This document shows positions 42,681-51,019 of a DNA stretch of 64,000 nucleotides, one piece after another; within the stretch, counting starts at the first letter, position 1; each line of letters starts with the position of its first letter. The position numbers and the translations under genes were made by a program. This DNA comes from Planctomycetota bacterium (GTDB taxonomy: Bacteria > Planctomycetota > GCA-002687715), in assembly GCA_002683135.1 (NCBI GenBank), contig NYSS01000033.1, forward strand, positions 19,772 through 83,771, in the 5' to 3' direction. The notes below the pieces were generated by a model. That model searched no databases. It was given only the letters and a program-made list of their open reading frames with translations, and had not been told where the DNA came from.

Positions 42681-42686
42681 TACAAT
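42681..42686 (+). promoter_or_regulatory. Candidate -10 element of the MBL-fold gene
   Basis: TACAAT, 20 nt before the ATG at 42707; the leader contains a GAGAGGGAGA Shine-Dalgarno. No good -35. Confidence 0.45.
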
Positions 42687-42706
42687 GGGGTTAGAGAGGG
42701 AGAGGC

Positions 42707-43576
42707 ATGCCAAGACTCTATGTACTCGGGGCTGGTGGGGGTGTCCCAACGCTGCATCGGCAGACCTCCAGCTACTTGGTGGAGGGACGGCGGGGGCCGG
42801 TCTTGTTCGACGCAGGCACCGGGCTGTCCCGGTTGGATGATCCGTTGTTTCGGGAGATGGTCGCTCGCTCGAAGCGCGCCTGGGTGCTGCTGGGTTCGTG
42901 CGGGCATGGCCGGATAGCGGGGCTGCACTGGCTGCCGTCTCTGTTGCCCGGGCTCGAGGTGACCATCGGGGTCCCGCCGAAGGGCCGATCGGCCATCGAA
43001 CGACTGCTAAAAAAGCCCTACCTTCCGTACGGTCGGGATGCGTGGGAGGAGAACCTGGCGACGCTACGGATCGTCGAGCTGGAGCCTGGCCGGACTGACT
43101 TGTTCGGCGAGCCTGTCGACGTTCGGATGTTGAGCGGGCCCGAGCCCACATGCGTCTTTCGCGTTCGAGAGGCCTGCTACGCGACCGGTTGTCCCGCGCG
43201 AGAGGAGACCGCCGAGCTGGCCGCGCACGCGTCCGTCTTGATCCACGACTCCTACCTCGACTCCGAGGACCTGGAGGCTCGGCCAGGGCTGGGGGAGCTT
43301 CACGCCACCGCGGGCGCCGCTGCTCGACTCGCCGCCGAGGCCGGGGTGCGGGATCTGGTGCTGGGGCATCTGAACCCTGCCCACGAGCCGGGGCGCATTG
43401 AGCGGCTTCAGTTCGAGGCGACGACGACTTTCCCGCGTTCCGTGATCGCCACGGATATGGGGTGCATCAAGATGTCAGGGGTCCCGGAGGAGTCGATGTC
43501 TGGGGACCTTGTAGACGAAACGGACGGGGTGGCTGAGCCTGCCGAGACCGACGGCGTTGATGCGCTGCTCCCATGA
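42707..43576 (+). CDS. Metallo-beta-lactamase-fold protein with degraded metal site
   Basis: A 289-residue protein with the RNase Z/MBL order: LGAGGGVPTLHRQTSSYLVE, the first metal loop, IHDSYLDSE, a helix and LVLGHLNPAH. In active members the first loop is THxHxDHIAGL; here it reads GSCGHGRIAGL, so the metal-binding histidines and Asp are lost or changed. Later positions (His in HDSY, His in GHLN) are partly kept. It is probably inactive as a hydrolase, or uses a different site. It is followed by an FHA-GAF-SpoIIE gene 27 nt downstream. Confidence 0.78.
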   Translation: MPRLYVLGAGGGVPTLHRQTSSYLVEGRRGPVLFDAGTGLSRLDDPLFREMVARSKRAWVLLGSCGHGRIAGLHWLPSLLPGLEVTIGVPPKGRSAIERLLKKPYLPYGRDAWEENLATLRIVELEPGRTDLFGEPVDVRMLSGPEPTCVFRVREACYATGCPAREETAELAAHASVLIHDSYLDSEDLEARPGLGELHATAGAAARLAAEAGVRDLVLGHLNPAHEPGRIERLQFEATTTFPRSVIATDMGCIKMSGVPEESMSGDLVDETDGVAEPAETDGVDALLP

Positions 43577-43591
43577 ACGGCGTTCTTCGGC

Positions 43592-43597
43592 CAGAAT
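43592..43597 (+). promoter_or_regulatory. Candidate -10 element of the FHA-GAF-SpoIIE gene
   Basis: CAGAAT lies 6 nt before the ATG at 43604, with no Shine-Dalgarno; may be a leaderless start. Weak evidence. Confidence 0.3.
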
Positions 43598-43603
43598 AAA
43601 GAT

Positions 43604-45271
43604 ATGTGGCGCGTCCACGTTCTCGTGAGCGGTCGTGAGACCGGGGTCTTCGACTGCTTCGACGGCAGGGAGATGGTGGTTGGCCGTGATCCTGCGGCTG
43701 ACATCGTCGTCCCCGAACGGTCCGTTTCTCGTCGGCATTGTCGCGTCGTCGGCGCTGCGGACGGGGTCGACGTACTCGACCTGGGGTCCGCCAACGGCGT
43801 CTACTCTTCTGGTCGTTCGGTGCAGCGGATCAGGCTCGGCGAGGGGGAAGAGGTCCAGATCGGGATGGCGCACTTGCGCGCCAGCAAGGTGACGAATCGC
43901 ACGGGCATGGTCCCGATCCAGGGATTCGTGGAGACCGCCTCTGGAGGCCCGGGCGATGACCCGAGCACGGCCTCATTCAGCGATTCGTCGCGCTCCATCC
44001 TCGACGCGAGCAACACGGCCTACAAGGAGCTGGAGAAGGAGCGCTTGGCGCTGCTGATCGAGGCGGGGAAGAGCCTCTCGCAAGCGCTGGAACTGGACGA
44101 TCTGTTCGAGCGCATCATGGACCACCTGTTCCAGATCCTGCAGGTGCGTCGCGCGGTCCTCGTGCTCAGGGAAGCGGACGGCCGCCTCGAGCCCCGTTGC
44201 TTGCGTCCGGAGACCGAGCAGCGTGAGCTGTCCGAGGTGGCGAGCCAGAGCATCCTGCGCACCGTGATGGAATCGGGGAAACCGCAGATCATCGACGACG
44301 CGCAGCTCGACACGGGTTTGAACATGGCTCAGAGCATCCTTGCGGCAAACATCAAGGCGGCGATCTGCGCGCCTCTGACGAGCCACAATCGGGTCATCGG
44401 AGCCCTGTACGCGGACTACCCTGGGCGGGCGCAGCTGTACCGCCGCTCGGATTTAGACTTCTTCGGGGCCTTCGCCAGTTTGGCGGCGGTCGCGCTCGAC
44501 AACGCGCGCATGCAGTCCGAGTTGCGCGAGCGAGAACGGTTGCAGCTGGACCTGCAGATCGCCGCAGAGATCCAGCTGGGCCTGTTGCCCGACGACAACC
44601 TCGACGCGCCCGGCTTCGAGATGGACTGGGCCTACGTCCCGTCCAAGCATGTCGGTGGCGACTTCTATGATTGTACCGTCATTGACGACGACAAGGTCGC
44701 GCTGGTCTTGGGCGACGTGGCCGGCAAGAGCATCGGAGCGGCCTTGTTCATGGCGCGGCTGATGTCGTTCTTGCGCGCGACGGTCCCGGAGGACCCGTCC
44801 CCGGGAAGCGTACTCACGCGCACGAACGCGCTCCTCGGGGCGCCTGCGGATCGCGTGTTGTTTGCGACGGCGTGCTACATGGTCGTGTCCCGCTCGGAGG
44901 GGAAGCTGCGCTACGCGTCGGCGGGGCACAACCCGGCGCTGATACTCGAGCCGGAGACGGAGGACTTCAAGGAGCTCGGCGCGACCGGGATTCCGCTCGG
45001 GATCGACGCGGATTATGTCTACGAGGGGAGTGACATCGCCGTGGCGCCCGGCGCGCTGGTCGTCCTCTACACCGATGGGATCGTCGAGGCACGCAACTCC
45101 GCTGGCGAGCAGTTCGGCCTGGAGAAGCTGAAGCTCCTGATCCGGGAGCACCGCGATGCACCCGTGAAGGACGTTACCCGGGCTCTCAACGAGACGATCG
45201 TTGTCTGGTGCCGTGGCTCGACTTATACCCGCGACGATATCGCCATTGTCGTGGTGCGCATCTCCGGTTGA
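43604..45271 (+). CDS. FHA-GAF-SpoIIE (PP2C) phosphatase
   Basis: A 555-residue signalling protein. FHA domain (about 20-95) with VGRDPAADIVVPERSVSRRHC binds phosphothreonine. GAF domain (about 155-305) binds small ligands. SpoIIE phosphatase domain (about 330-555) has the metal motifs VGGDFYD, LGDVAGKSIGA and LYTDGIVEA. This layout links a phospho-signal and a ligand to dephosphorylation of a regulator, as in partner-switching. All catalytic acidic residues are present. The neighbouring MBL gene may share a transcript. The window also has Ser/Thr kinases that could supply the phosphothreonine ligand, but a link is inference. Confidence 0.92.
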   Translation: MWRVHVLVSGRETGVFDCFDGREMVVGRDPAADIVVPERSVSRRHCRVVGAADGVDVLDLGSANGVYSSGRSVQRIRLGEGEEVQIGMAHLRASKVTNRTGMVPIQGFVETASGGPGDDPSTASFSDSSRSILDASNTAYKELEKERLALLIEAGKSLSQALELDDLFERIMDHLFQILQVRRAVLVLREADGRLEPRCLRPETEQRELSEVASQSILRTVMESGKPQIIDDAQLDTGLNMAQSILAANIKAAICAPLTSHNRVIGALYADYPGRAQLYRRSDLDFFGAFASLAAVALDNARMQSELRERERLQLDLQIAAEIQLGLLPDDNLDAPGFEMDWAYVPSKHVGGDFYDCTVIDDDKVALVLGDVAGKSIGAALFMARLMSFLRATVPEDPSPGSVLTRTNALLGAPADRVLFATACYMVVSRSEGKLRYASAGHNPALILEPETEDFKELGATGIPLGIDADYVYEGSDIAVAPGALVVLYTDGIVEARNSAGEQFGLEKLKLLIREHRDAPVKDVTRALNETIVVWCRGSTYTRDDIAIVVVRISG

Positions 45272-45289
45272 TGTCCCGGAGGCGGTGAC

Positions 45290-46282
45290 TCAAGGCACCA
45301 TGAGGTGAGGCATCTGGTCGCCGTAAGGGAACAGGCCGAACAGGCCTCCGGTGTGGAGAAACAGCGCGCGTTGACCGGGCGGTAGGGACCCGGTCCTGAT
45401 CAGTGACAGCAACGCGCCGAACGCTTTGTTGGTGTAGACAGGGTCGAGGATGATCCCGGTGAGGATCGCCAGGTCGCGGATGCGCTCCAACTCCTCGAAG
45501 GTCGCGCGTCCGTAACCTGCTCCGACGAAGCCGTCCTGTAGGGTGCCCTCGGGCACGGCGGAGTCGATGTCTGGGAGGTGGTCGCGCCGCATGCCCTCGA
45601 GGATCGACGTGACCTTGGCCCTGAAGAACTCGGCGTCGTGGCAGACCGGGACCCCGACGATGCGTCCTTTGAACCCATAGCGTTGCGCGCCGGCGAGGAG
45701 CCCCGCCAGCGTACCTCCGGAACCGACGGGGACGACGAGCAGGTCGAACGAGATCGCCGCTTCGTTTTCCTCGTCGCAGATCTCCTTCATGCAGCGGACG
45801 TAGCCCAGGGAGCCGAGGGGCGTGCTGGCCCCCTCCGGGATCACCAGAGCGTCACGACCCTGGGCGCCCAGTTCCTCTGCTCGTTGCGCCATGTGTTTCT
45901 CCACCTGCTCGTAGGCGTCGTCCGAGAGATGGTGAATCCCCGCTCCGACGAGCAGGTCCAAGAACAGGTTGCCTTCTACCGAGGCTGCCCGCGCGCCGCG
46001 CAAAAACAACTCCACATCGAGGCCGCTCCTCCGCGCAGCGATGGCGGTCGCGCGGCAGTGGTTGCTCTGGGCGCCGCCACAGGTGAGGACGACATCGACG
46101 TCCGCTTCCAGGGCATGCGCCAGGACGTACTCGAGTTTGCGGACCTTGTTGCCGGTCAGGGCGGCGCCCGTGAGGTCGTCCCGCTTCACGTAGATCTCCA
46201 CCCCGAGCTCGCGGCTCAGCTCCTGGAGATGATCGATCGGCGTCGGGAGACGGGCGAGTTCGATGCGTGGTGGTTCGTTCAT
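45290..46282 (-). CDS. D-cysteine desulfhydrase / ACC deaminase family PLP enzyme
   Basis: A 330-residue PLP enzyme of the fold-type II ACC deaminase/DcyD family. The PLP lysine is in TGNKVRKLEY, and other motifs include TCGGAQSNHCRATA, VPVGSGGTLAGLLAG and FLHTGGLFGLF. Members convert D-cysteine to pyruvate, H2S and ammonia, or open the ACC ring; the sequence alone does not decide. The ORF track start at 46399 is too long; ATG 46282 (MNEPPRIE) is chosen. It is divergent from moaD. Confidence 0.88.
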   Translation of the reverse strand: MNEPPRIELARLPTPIDHLQELSRELGVEIYVKRDDLTGAALTGNKVRKLEYVLAHALEADVDVVLTCGGAQSNHCRATAIAARRSGLDVELFLRGARAASVEGNLFLDLLVGAGIHHLSDDAYEQVEKHMAQRAEELGAQGRDALVIPEGASTPLGSLGYVRCMKEICDEENEAAISFDLLVVPVGSGGTLAGLLAGAQRYGFKGRIVGVPVCHDAEFFRAKVTSILEGMRRDHLPDIDSAVPEGTLQDGFVGAGYGRATFEELERIRDLAILTGIILDPVYTNKAFGALLSLIRTGSLPPGQRALFLHTGGLFGLFPYGDQMPHLMVP

Positions 46283-46368
46283 GCGGCGAGGGGTTCGACA
46301 GGGGCGCCTGACAGAGTAAAAGTATGGGACAGGAGCCGATTTGGTTCCAACCACGATTTGGAGGATGT

Positions 46369-46602
46369 ATGCGAGTTCGGGTCCTGCTCTTCGGTCCACT
46401 CGCTGAGGCGGCGGGCACGGAAGCCGTCGATGTGGAGGTCCCGGATGGGGCCACGGTGGGGGATGTCCCGGGTCTGGTGGACGGCTTGCCGGAATCCCTC
46501 CGTTCCCTCGCTTATGCGGTCAACGCCAGCTACGCTCCGCCCGACAGGCCCCTCGCTGATGGCGACGAGGTGGCCCTCATACCCCCTGTGAGCGGAGGTT
46601 GA
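46369..46602 (+). CDS. moaD: Molybdopterin synthase small subunit MoaD
   Basis: A 77-residue beta-grasp protein ending in the essential double glycine (PPVSGG). It starts MRVRVLLFGPLAEAAG. In molybdopterin synthesis its C-terminal thiocarboxylate donates sulfur. ATG 46369 has RBS GGAGGATGT. The moaE start lies 3 nt after its stop, with moaE's RBS inside the moaD end. Confidence 0.94.
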   Translation: MRVRVLLFGPLAEAAGTEAVDVEVPDGATVGDVPGLVDGLPESLRSLAYAVNASYAPPDRPLADGDEVALIPPVSGG

Positions 46603-46604
46603 GC

Positions 46605-47045
46605 GTGCTGGTGCAGATCACGGACGGCCCGATCGATGAGGCTGCGGCCCAGGCCTACGTGGCTAACCCCAAGTGCGGGGCGGTGCTCGTCTTTCGGGGG
46701 GTCGTGCGGGATCACCACCAGGGGAAATCGGTCAGCAAGATCGACTACCACTGCTATCGCGAGATGGCCGAGCGGGAGCTTCGATCCGTCGCCGAGGCCG
46801 CTGCGACCGCGCACGGACTTGATCGTCTGGCGGTCGTGCATCGCATAGGAGAGGTGTTGGTCGGGGAGGCCAGCCTGCTGGTCGTCGCCGCCACCGTCCA
46901 CCGTCGACCGGCATTCGAGGGTATCCTCGCGCTCGTGGACGACCTGAAGCGTCGTGTGCCGATCTGGAAGAAGGAGTACGGTCCGGACGGCTCGCATTGG
47001 GTCGATGGTGTTACGCCGAACTCCGAGAGCGGACCCGGCGGCTGA
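46605..47045 (+). CDS. moaE: Molybdopterin synthase large subunit MoaE
   Basis: A 146-residue catalytic subunit converting precursor Z (cPMP) to molybdopterin with MoaD. Conserved segments: FRGVVRDHHQGK, YHCYREMAERELRS, HRIGEVLVGEAS and the catalytic PIWKKEYGPDGSHW end. GTG 46605 has GGAGG 7 nt upstream; the TTG 46599 start in the track is too close to it. No other molybdenum-cofactor genes are in the window. Confidence 0.95.
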   Translation: MLVQITDGPIDEAAAQAYVANPKCGAVLVFRGVVRDHHQGKSVSKIDYHCYREMAERELRSVAEAAATAHGLDRLAVVHRIGEVLVGEASLLVVAATVHRRPAFEGILALVDDLKRRVPIWKKEYGPDGSHWVDGVTPNSESGPGG

Positions 47046-47078
47046 TTTTCGGGCTTTCATCACGCCAGCAGGAGGGGC

Positions 47079-47831
47079 ATGGAGGAAGAACGGGCACGAT
47101 TCTGCAACGCATGCAACGCCGTCGTCGGGTGGTACGCCACCTTCTGTGACGGGTGTGGGATGCGAGTCCAGGACCGGGGGGGCGATCCGACCGTGCAGTC
47201 GGGCTCACCCGCGGTTAGAGAAACTTCCTCCATCGAGCAGGACCTCTACCGGGCACACCTGCGGCTCATCCACAAATCGCGGGAGCGGAGCGAGAGCCTC
47301 AAGAAGGGGTGTCAGCGGATCGTAGGGGCCGTCAAGCAACTGGAGCGCGACCCGAGGACGGAGGATAGCGTTCGCAAAGCCATAGGACTCTCCGAGCGTC
47401 TCATCGATATGGCGGACGAGTGGGAGGAAGTGCAGCATCACTACAACCGGCAGAGTGAGGGTATCGAGGAGGATTTCCTGGCTCGGATCGACGACCTCGA
47501 GGCTGACCTCGAACTCGCGCCGCATCATCAGGTCGCGATCGAGGAGGAGGTCGGGTCCTTCATGCGCTCTCTTGAGGTTGGTGCGGAGGAAATCCGTGAG
47601 GCCGGTCGCTTCCTGGAGGTGGTGCGATCCCGTCAGAACAGCCGTCTTCTGGCCTTCGGTGGGAGCCGGGGCGCGACCCTGACCGTGGGCTTTCTGTGCA
47701 TTTGCATGGGGCTGGGTGGCGCTGCCTACGGTTTCTGGGTTGAAGGTCTCGAGCTCGAGACCCTGGCTGGGACGGCTGGCCCGGCGATCCTCGGCGCGAT
47801 AGTGATCTTTTTGCACGCGCGCGCACGATAG
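47079..47831 (+). CDS. Zinc-ribbon, coiled-coil membrane protein
   Basis: A 250-residue protein. The zinc ribbon has Cys9, Cys12, Cys23 and Cys26 (CNACN and CDGCG). A long charged helical region (about 60-190) can form a coiled coil. Two hydrophobic segments close the C-terminus (TVGFLCICMGLGGAAYGFW; TAGPAILGAIVIFLHA). RBS GGAGGGG lies just before the ATG at 47079. The family is not recognised; it may be a membrane-tethered scaffold. It is 33 nt after moaE and may be in the same transcript. Confidence 0.78.
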   Translation: MEEERARFCNACNAVVGWYATFCDGCGMRVQDRGGDPTVQSGSPAVRETSSIEQDLYRAHLRLIHKSRERSESLKKGCQRIVGAVKQLERDPRTEDSVRKAIGLSERLIDMADEWEEVQHHYNRQSEGIEEDFLARIDDLEADLELAPHHQVAIEEEVGSFMRSLEVGAEEIREAGRFLEVVRSRQNSRLLAFGGSRGATLTVGFLCICMGLGGAAYGFWVEGLELETLAGTAGPAILGAIVIFLHARAR

Positions 47832-47881
47832 TGCGCCTCGGCTGCCGGCCGATCGTCTTCCATTGGGCTGCTGGCCACCGG

Positions 47882-47887
47882 TATACT
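47882..47887 (+). promoter_or_regulatory. Possible -10 hexamer upstream of the secreted protein gene
   Basis: TATACT; the leader to 48064 would be about 170 nt. No matching -35 was found. Low confidence. Confidence 0.25.
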
Positions 47888-48063
47888 TGGATTGTCTGCG
47901 TGGCAGTCGTGGGCCGTGACACCGGCCCCAACTGCCGTATTGATGAATGGTTAGCGACGCGTTTGCTATCGCCGAGGGCGGTCCGGTTCCGTCTCGGGCG
48001 CGTGTTCGCTTGTGCCGTTCCGTAGAGAGTCGTGATGCGACCCTCGCGACCAGGAGTTGACCG

Positions 48064-48663
48064 ATGACAACCAAGCAGTTCCTGACGCTGCCCGCATTGC
48101 TGAGCGGGCTGCTCGTGGTGTGCCTCCTCATCGCACCCGCCGTGGGTAACGGCGGGAGCAAGGTGAGTGGCAGTGATAGCGGAGGCCCTTCGCTCTGGGC
48201 TCAGGTCTCGTGGGCGGAAGGCTACGTCCGCGCCCACGCGGAGGGAGTCCCTGGGGCGCCTGTGGAGTTGTCCGTCACCCTCGTGACGATTGGAGCTGCC
48301 GGGCACTCGACGTCGCAGTTCAGTCTGCCGGGTGTCTTCGATGTCAACGGCGAGTACGTGATCGGTGTGCCGCTGTCGAACTTGCTCCCGGGTGCGGACT
48401 TTGACCTCGTGGTGAACGCGGTCAGCCCCGGGGCTAACGGCGTGCTGGAGCAGTCCGCCACCTGGGGCCTCCGCAAGCGGACCTTCGATCCCAGCGACCC
48501 CAACGCCCCCACGGCTCCGTCCGGTGGCTCGGGGCTGGTCGCCGCTCCGGGTACGCAGGCACCGCTCCTGCCTTACACCTGGGCTGCGCTGCCTTACCAG
48601 TCTGACGTCGTCCTCTTCCAGTGTGCGCCTACCGGGATCGAAGGCGTGATCCCCGTCAACTGA
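48064..48663 (+). CDS. Secreted protein of unknown function
   Basis: A 199-residue protein with a hydrophobic N-terminus (LTLPALLSGLLVVCLLIAPAVG) that is a signal peptide or anchor. The mature part looks like a beta-sandwich (APVELSVTLVTIGAAG, GEYVIGVPLSNLLPGADFDLVVNAV), followed by a Pro/Ser-rich linker. One Cys (FQCAPTG) is near the end. RBS AGGAG lies before the ATG. It is 22 nt before the sigma-like gene, so the two may be one unit. The function is unknown. Confidence 0.75.
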   Translation: MTTKQFLTLPALLSGLLVVCLLIAPAVGNGGSKVSGSDSGGPSLWAQVSWAEGYVRAHAEGVPGAPVELSVTLVTIGAAGHSTSQFSLPGVFDVNGEYVIGVPLSNLLPGADFDLVVNAVSPGANGVLEQSATWGLRKRTFDPSDPNAPTAPSGGSGLVAAPGTQAPLLPYTWAALPYQSDVVLFQCAPTGIEGVIPVN

Positions 48664-48685
48664 TCCTCTGATCGAAAGAAGAGTG

Positions 48686-49771
48686 ATGAGGATCTCTACG
48701 ATTTTGGAAGAACTCCGCGCCGCCCGTGATCGGGCTGATGCGGGGCACGGCCGAAGAGCGGTACTCGACCGCATGGCCGACATGATCACCGAGCTCGAAC
48801 GCCAAGCCGGGGCTGACGAGACTCCCGAGCGCACGCGAGAGAAACTCGCGTGCCTCCTGCAGCACGTGGAGAGCGCTCACGACGCTCTGGGTAGCCGCAT
48901 GTTCCACGTCGCCTTCGCCCTGAACGTGATCGGCGAAGGGATGGCGCGCGCGAATCTGCTGCACAAGAGCGTTATCGAGTTCATTCAGGTCGGACTGTAC
49001 TTCTTCGGTCTGGAGCAGATCGAGCGGCGTTGGTCGTCCCGTGCCTCGGTGTATTCCGGTATTCACGCGGATCACCTGGGCGATTTCCTGGGCCGTTGCG
49101 CCCTCAAGGAGCTCCTTTGCGGTGCTCGCGTTCGGATCGATGAGGGGCGTGTCTTCTGCCTTACTTACGCGTACCTGAACAGCATGCGGAAGGCGTATTG
49201 GAAGCACTGCCGTGCATCTGAGGATGCCCTCGACGTCGCGATCACGTCCGAGATGGTGTCGGGCGAGCAGGCGGAGGCGATCCCGGCGCCTGAGGCATCG
49301 GATCCCTCGGATCGCGTTGCCCTCATGCTGGAGATCTTCGACAAGAAGCTGACGTCACGACAGCGGTGGATCTACCTGGCGAAGAACCGGTCGACCCTGT
49401 TCGAGGAGCGTGGCCCGACCCAGGGCATCGACGGAGACCTCCTAGCGTTACTGCTGGGAGAGGGCGGTTCGCCGGGAGCGGACCTCGGCTGGGCGGAGAT
49501 CGCGCGGCGCCTCAGGGTCAATGAGAAGACGGCCAAACGTGAGTACTTGAGGGCGCTTCACGTGTTGCTCAAGGAGAGCTCCGAGGCCATCTTTGGGGGC
49601 GCGCGTATTCCGAGCAACTATGTTCGACGTATCCTCGAGCAGATTCGGGGGATCGTCTACGAGAAGGACCTGCGTATCCGGTCGGCCACGGGCCGCGGGA
49701 TGCGCACGCTGGTCGATAAGTGGGAGGTGGCTCTGCGCTTTGTGTTGAACCACGAGCGCGTCGTTGCCTGA
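48686..49771 (+). CDS. Divergent sigma-factor-like transcription regulator
   Basis: A 361-residue protein, longer than ECF sigmas. A region-2-like helix is visible at about 150-180 (LTYAYLNSMRKAYWKH), and a region-4-like HTH at about 215-295: LTSRQRWIYLAKNRST and LGWAEIARRLRVNEKTAKREYLRALHVLLKE. The latter fits sigma region 4 well. The N-terminal 130 residues are helical and unassigned. The gene directly downstream encodes a protein with an anti-sigma ZAS motif, which supports a sigma/anti-sigma pair. ATG 48686 is chosen over GTG 48683. Assignment is by motif reading and not certain. Confidence 0.7.
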   Translation: MRISTILEELRAARDRADAGHGRRAVLDRMADMITELERQAGADETPERTREKLACLLQHVESAHDALGSRMFHVAFALNVIGEGMARANLLHKSVIEFIQVGLYFFGLEQIERRWSSRASVYSGIHADHLGDFLGRCALKELLCGARVRIDEGRVFCLTYAYLNSMRKAYWKHCRASEDALDVAITSEMVSGEQAEAIPAPEASDPSDRVALMLEIFDKKLTSRQRWIYLAKNRSTLFEERGPTQGIDGDLLALLLGEGGSPGADLGWAEIARRLRVNEKTAKREYLRALHVLLKESSEAIFGGARIPSNYVRRILEQIRGIVYEKDLRIRSATGRGMRTLVDKWEVALRFVLNHERVVA

Positions 49772-49800
49772 CCCCGCTGTTACGGCTCTCCAGGAGCCCA

Positions 49801-50751
49801 GTGTGGAATGCGGTGATGGTCGCCCACGACGGGTGTGACTACGTCTCCAGGTATCTCGAGCGTTGGCTCGACGAGGGCGAGCGGTCCAGGATCGATCTCG
49901 ACCAGGTCGGCTCCCACGCGAGCGCCTGTCCACTTTGCTATCAGCGCCTCTCCGCGTTCTTCCTGACCATCGATCTCCCCGAATCGTCCTATCTGAAGGA
50001 GACCATCGACGAGCTTGCGTTCTCTCTCCTCAATCTCGCTCGCGCGATCATCCGCGATGGCCCGGAGGAGGGGGAGGACGCGTCAGCGGTGATCGCTATC
50101 ACGCGCGAAGGTGGCGGTTCGGCGGAGGAGAACGTCGAGTCCGGTAGCGAGATGATCGAGGACGCCGAGGACTACGCAGGTTCCGCCCGGGTCGGAGGCA
50201 TGGACCTGGCGGAGCTGCGCGCGCAACTGGCGGACATAGAGCAGGGCGCTGGGCTGCGGAACGACCTCGCCCTGGATCTGTTTCACCGCGTGGCGGAACT
50301 CAAGAGTCGCTACGAGGCGGAGGCATGGAATTGGATCGGCGCCTTGCACTACGGAGCCGAGCGACTCGATGAGGCTGAGGCCGCGTTCTTAAAGGCGCTG
50401 TCGCCACGGGATGGCATCCACGAGGTCCGCTCGTTCGCCCACTGCACCCTGGCCTATATCTTCAAGCATCGAGGCGACCTGGACCGAGCGGTGCTATCGG
50501 CCCGTCGGTCCGTGGTCCTCGCCGAGGAAGACGGGAAGGACCCTTACTTCGGCCGCTTCGCCGAGCTGTACCTTCGCTTGTTGCGCGACGCGGACGAGGA
50601 TGGGGCTCAGATCCGCGAAGTCGCGCTGACGTTGAAGGCGACGGACTGGGATCGATTCAGAGGTGACATCGCCGCCGCCGCCAACGCTCCGGTTCTGGAG
50701 GCCTATCTCCGGTCGCCGCTCGCCAGCGAGTTCCCCGTCAACGGCGCCTGA
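49801..50751 (+). CDS. ZAS-motif (HxxxCxxC) protein with TPR-like repeats, likely anti-sigma factor
   Basis: A 316-residue soluble protein. The N-terminus holds His39-x3-Cys43-x2-Cys46 (HASACPLC), the zinc motif of ZAS anti-sigma factors. No transmembrane helix follows. The C-terminal half has TPR-like helices (AWNWIGALHYGAERLDEAEAAFLKAL; SFAHCTLAYIFKHRGDLDRAVLSARRSV). GTG 49801 is chosen because AGGAG lies 4-5 nt upstream; ATG 49816 is too far from it. It follows the sigma-like gene by 29 nt, so it probably binds and controls that sigma factor, perhaps with a protein-protein signal through the TPRs. That is inference. Confidence 0.78.
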   Translation: MWNAVMVAHDGCDYVSRYLERWLDEGERSRIDLDQVGSHASACPLCYQRLSAFFLTIDLPESSYLKETIDELAFSLLNLARAIIRDGPEEGEDASAVIAITREGGGSAEENVESGSEMIEDAEDYAGSARVGGMDLAELRAQLADIEQGAGLRNDLALDLFHRVAELKSRYEAEAWNWIGALHYGAERLDEAEAAFLKALSPRDGIHEVRSFAHCTLAYIFKHRGDLDRAVLSARRSVVLAEEDGKDPYFGRFAELYLRLLRDADEDGAQIREVALTLKATDWDRFRGDIAAAANAPVLEAYLRSPLASEFPVNGA

Positions 50752-50971
50752 CGCAAGCGGCTGCGCCGCAGTACCTTCACGCGCTCGGCACACCCCGTTC
50801 TTGCTGATGTCCGAATTGCGGGCGTTTTCTTCGCCGTTTCCGGGGGTGCTTTTGCCTATAGGGGTGGAAACGAACAACCCGCCTATCAGGCGCAAAATTC
50901 GGTAGCTCAACTTTGGAGGGTGGACACGGGGTTTACCCTCCTCTATGGCAGGGGAGTTGAGCAACCAATAA
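50752..50971 (+). other. Structured intergenic RNA region downstream of the ZAS/TPR gene
   Basis: Several hairpins are seen: GGCG/CGCC near 50820, CGCC-tatca-GGCG near 50880-50893, outer stem GCTCAACT (50905-50912) / AGTTGAGC (50955-50962) enclosing GGAGGGT / ACCCTCC, plus a competing CCCT / AGGG pair. A terminator follows directly. It looks like a structured RNA or 3'-UTR; it does not match tRNA, SRP, RNase P, 6S or tmRNA signatures I know. Confidence 0.45.
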
Positions 50972-51019
50972 AAGAGGCCGATCCGAAGTGCGCGCACGTT
51001 CACTTGGGATCGGCCTCTT
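50972..51019. terminator. Strong bidirectional terminator hairpin
   Basis: AAGAGGCCGATCC pairs with GGATCGGCCTCTT (13 bp), with a second stem AAGTG/CACTT inside. On the minus strand it is followed by TTTTATT, and on the plus strand by CCCTTTT. It lies between convergent genes. Confidence 0.85.

Noticed and set aside
41550-43151. N-terminal extension of the Mrp ORF
   Set aside because: The extension is Pro/Arg-rich antisense to the MBL-fold gene; ATG 42623 fits the family start.
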